Assembly: GCA_022360015.1 (NCBI GenBank)
Contig: JAKSDQ010000089.1
Coordinates: forward strand, 1 to 64,000
Length of the DNA stretch: 64,000 nt
Origin: Cytophagales bacterium
GTDB lineage: Bacteria > Bacteroidota > Bacteroidia > Cytophagales > Cyclobacteriaceae
Reading direction: 5' to 3'
Of the stretch, positions 62,679 to 64,000 are shown piece after piece. Every line of letters starts with the position of its first letter. Position 1 is the stretch's first letter. The position numbers and the translations under genes are program-made. The notes beneath the pieces were generated by a model, which was given only the letters and a program-made list of their open reading frames with translations, did no database searches and was not told the DNA's origin.

Positions 62679-64000
62679 TCAAAGCAGCCCCTCCGCTTCA
62701 AGCATCGCCCTGGTTTGTTTGTGCTGCGCCCAGAATGTCTCATCGATCCTGGCCATCACGGTGTCAAATTCAGGGTGGCCTTTGAGTCTTTCCAATAAAG
62801 GTTCGTCCCGCAAAAAGAGTAGGACCCAGAATTGGTAGTTTTTCTGCCGGGAAAAGGTCTTTAAATGCTTCATCGCCAGATTGAGTTCACCATGATGGGC
62901 ATAGTAGGTTGAGAGGCTTAGGCCCTGATACACGGAGTGATCTTTGTCTGCATACGCCTTGAAGGCGGCAAAGTATTTTTTTGACGCCTCTACCCGGCCA
63001 ACCTTCTCCAAAACATAGGCGATTTTGGCATTTTCACTCGGGTATACATCCAGATCTTCGGCTTTCTTGATCCTGATAAAATCGTCATAGTACTTCATTG
63101 CCTCATTAAAGTCACGGAGGTAATAGCACACCTTAGCAACTTCCTGGATGATATCAAAACGGGTGGTGTCTTTTTCCAAAGCCCTGAGCAGTAGCTGTTT
63201 GGTTTTCTTCAGGTCCTTATCCTGCGCAAGCTGGACATAGGCATATACGTATTCCGAAAAAAGATTCGCAGGATTGTAGGCCAACGACTTTTTGATGTTT
63301 TCCCCGGCCTCTTTTAAAAAACCTGTTTGTACCAGCGCATTGCTCAAATGGAGGTAACTGTAGCTGGCGGTTACCGAGTCCTGGCCCCCCCTATTCAACC
63401 TGCTTGCCCGAAGCGCATGCTCCAGGTACTTTTCAGTATCAGGCAGATAAGTGGTATAGATATCTGCCAGAAAATTACTTACCCAGCCCGAATTGGGCCG
63501 ATAGGCAAGCACTTTCTCAAGAAATTTAACAGCGAGTTCATACTGTTCGTCCTCCATGTAAAATAAGGCTTTTGCCAACATGCTTTCAGGCAGATCCGCA
63601 TCTAACAGCAACGCCTTATCGGCATAGGTGTTGATTTGCCCGGCATATTGCTTGTGGGCCTGAAAAATATCGAGGTAGTAGTAACAAATCGCCATGTAAG
63701 CATAGGCATGCGCAAAGCCGGGATCCTGCGCAATGGCTTTCTCAAAATTTTCTATGGCCTGATAGAGCCCTTCCCGGGTTTCTTCACGTGTGTATTCCAG
63801 TCCTTTCAGATAATGATCATAGGCTACCAAATCTTCCGTGGGTATTTTGTCAATGCGCTTTTCTTCTTCCGGGGTAATGATTACCGCTATCTGGCCGGCA
63901 ATATTCTTTGCTACTTCGGTTTGCAATGGAAAGATATCCTCGACCCGCCGGTTATAACGCTGTGACCAAATATGTTTGTCCCGTGGTGCTTCCACCAACT
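62679..64000 (-). CDS. TPR protein of the adenylate-cyclase-like/signalling type, C-terminal part
   Basis: The frame is open to the right edge of the window, so the N-terminus is missing (about 440 residues seen). The first residues (WSQRYNRRVEDIFPLQTEVA then KNIAGQIAVIITPEE) match the region that follows the FlgO/TolB-like helical domain in proteins with an N-terminal cyclase or DNA-binding domain. About nine tetratricopeptide-like repeats follow ('AIENFEKAIAQDPGFAHAYA', 'AVKFLEKVLAYRPNSGWVSN', 'AGENIKKSLAYNPANLFSEY'). In Cytophagales such proteins often end in a similar TPR block. It probably is a cytoplasmic signalling or regulatory protein whose output domain lies outside this window. Confidence 0.75.
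   Translation of the reverse strand, partial: LVEAPRDKHIWSQRYNRRVEDIFPLQTEVAKNIAGQIAVIITPEEEKRIDKIPTEDLVAYDHYLKGLEYTREETREGLYQAIENFEKAIAQDPGFAHAYAYMAICYYYLDIFQAHKQYAGQINTYADKALLLDADLPESMLAKALFYMEDEQYELAVKFLEKVLAYRPNSGWVSNFLADIYTTYLPDTEKYLEHALRASRLNRGGQDSVTASYSYLHLSNALVQTGFLKEAGENIKKSLAYNPANLFSEYVYAYVQLAQDKDLKKTKQLLLRALEKDTTRFDIIQEVAKVCYYLRDFNEAMKYYDDFIRIKKAEDLDVYPSENAKIAYVLEKVGRVEASKKYFAAFKAYADKDHSVYQGLSLSTYYAHHGELNLAMKHLKTFSRQKNYQFWVLLFLRDEPLLERLKGHPEFDTVMARIDETFWAQHKQTRAMLEAEGLL

Noticed and set aside
1-64000. CRISPR arrays and rRNA genes
   Set aside because: No regularly spaced short direct repeats and no rRNA-like sequence were seen; the repeats found are inverted elements or gene duplications.

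Overview
The window looks like a chromosomal segment of a Bacteroidota bacterium, most likely a Cytophagales-type (Fulvivirga / Cyclobacteriaceae-like) organism. This rests on two SusC/SusD pairs, a 1382-residue hybrid two-component regulator with an AraC output domain, CarboxypepD-type TonB-dependent receptors, an ECF sigma/anti-sigma unit, a BlaI/M56-peptidase-TonB pair, and candidate promoters of the Bacteroidota TAnnTTTG type. The genus is inference.

Layout. (1) 1-2045 is a mobile-element margin: the 5' end of an IS66-type accessory gene, small unknown genes, and broken pieces of a HARE-HTH gene and a Cro/CI regulator. (2) 2106-3359 is a CapK/PaaK-like adenylate-forming enzyme. (3) 3487-26899, all on the minus strand, is one polysaccharide utilisation locus (PUL). 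In transcription order it holds SusC1, SusD1, SusC2, SusD2, a DUF1735-type surface lipoprotein, a clan GH-A-like hydrolase with fibronectin III domains, the hybrid two-component sensor, two GH172 (DUF2961) enzymes and a GH29 alpha-L-fucosidase. The enzyme set suggests a glycan with alpha-L-fucose plus alpha-D-arabinofuranose or fructofuranose. (4) 27304-33000 holds an acyl-carrier-protein-like gene that has lost its phosphopantetheine serine, coupled to an EF-hand/beta-barrel protein, then an OMP_b-brl_3 receptor and a secreted protein of unknown role. (5) 33426-35480 is a BlaI/M56-TonB operon behind three related palindromic operators.

(6) 35691-45601 is accessory DNA full of scars: a DUF262/DUF1524 (GmrSD-like) restriction gene split at an A7 tract, a wrecked COG4637-ATPase/DUF4276 pair, a truncated SymE-like toxin, an XRE regulator, and two dispersed copies of a phosphodiester-glycosidase/membrane-protein unit, each copy keeping a different gene. 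The housekeeping gene nth sits inside it. (7) 45647-50639 is an iron- or cofactor-type outer-membrane uptake unit: ECF sigma, anti-sigma, TonB receptor, DUF4374-like lipoprotein. (8) 50897-56259 mixes remnants (histidine kinase end, response regulator start, CarboxypepD tail, XRE tail, a siderophore receptor with a large internal deletion, a frameshifted ECF sigma) with intact small genes (Cys-rich protein, metallophosphoesterase, DUF892 ferritin-like protein, PepSY membrane protein). (9) 56369-60037 is a three-gene minus-strand operon of MORN-repeat and DUF2490 proteins. (10) 60131-64000 holds a SnoaL-like fragment, two small membrane proteins, a zinc alcohol dehydrogenase, a strong 25-bp hairpin, and a TPR protein cut by the window edge.

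Two themes stand out. One is an intact, well-organised PUL. The other is widespread recent gene decay outside it, including two dead or possibly switchable defence-type systems and repeated remnants of the M56-TonB gene that share an identical 26-bp downstream flank. No rRNA, convincing tRNA or CRISPR array was found.
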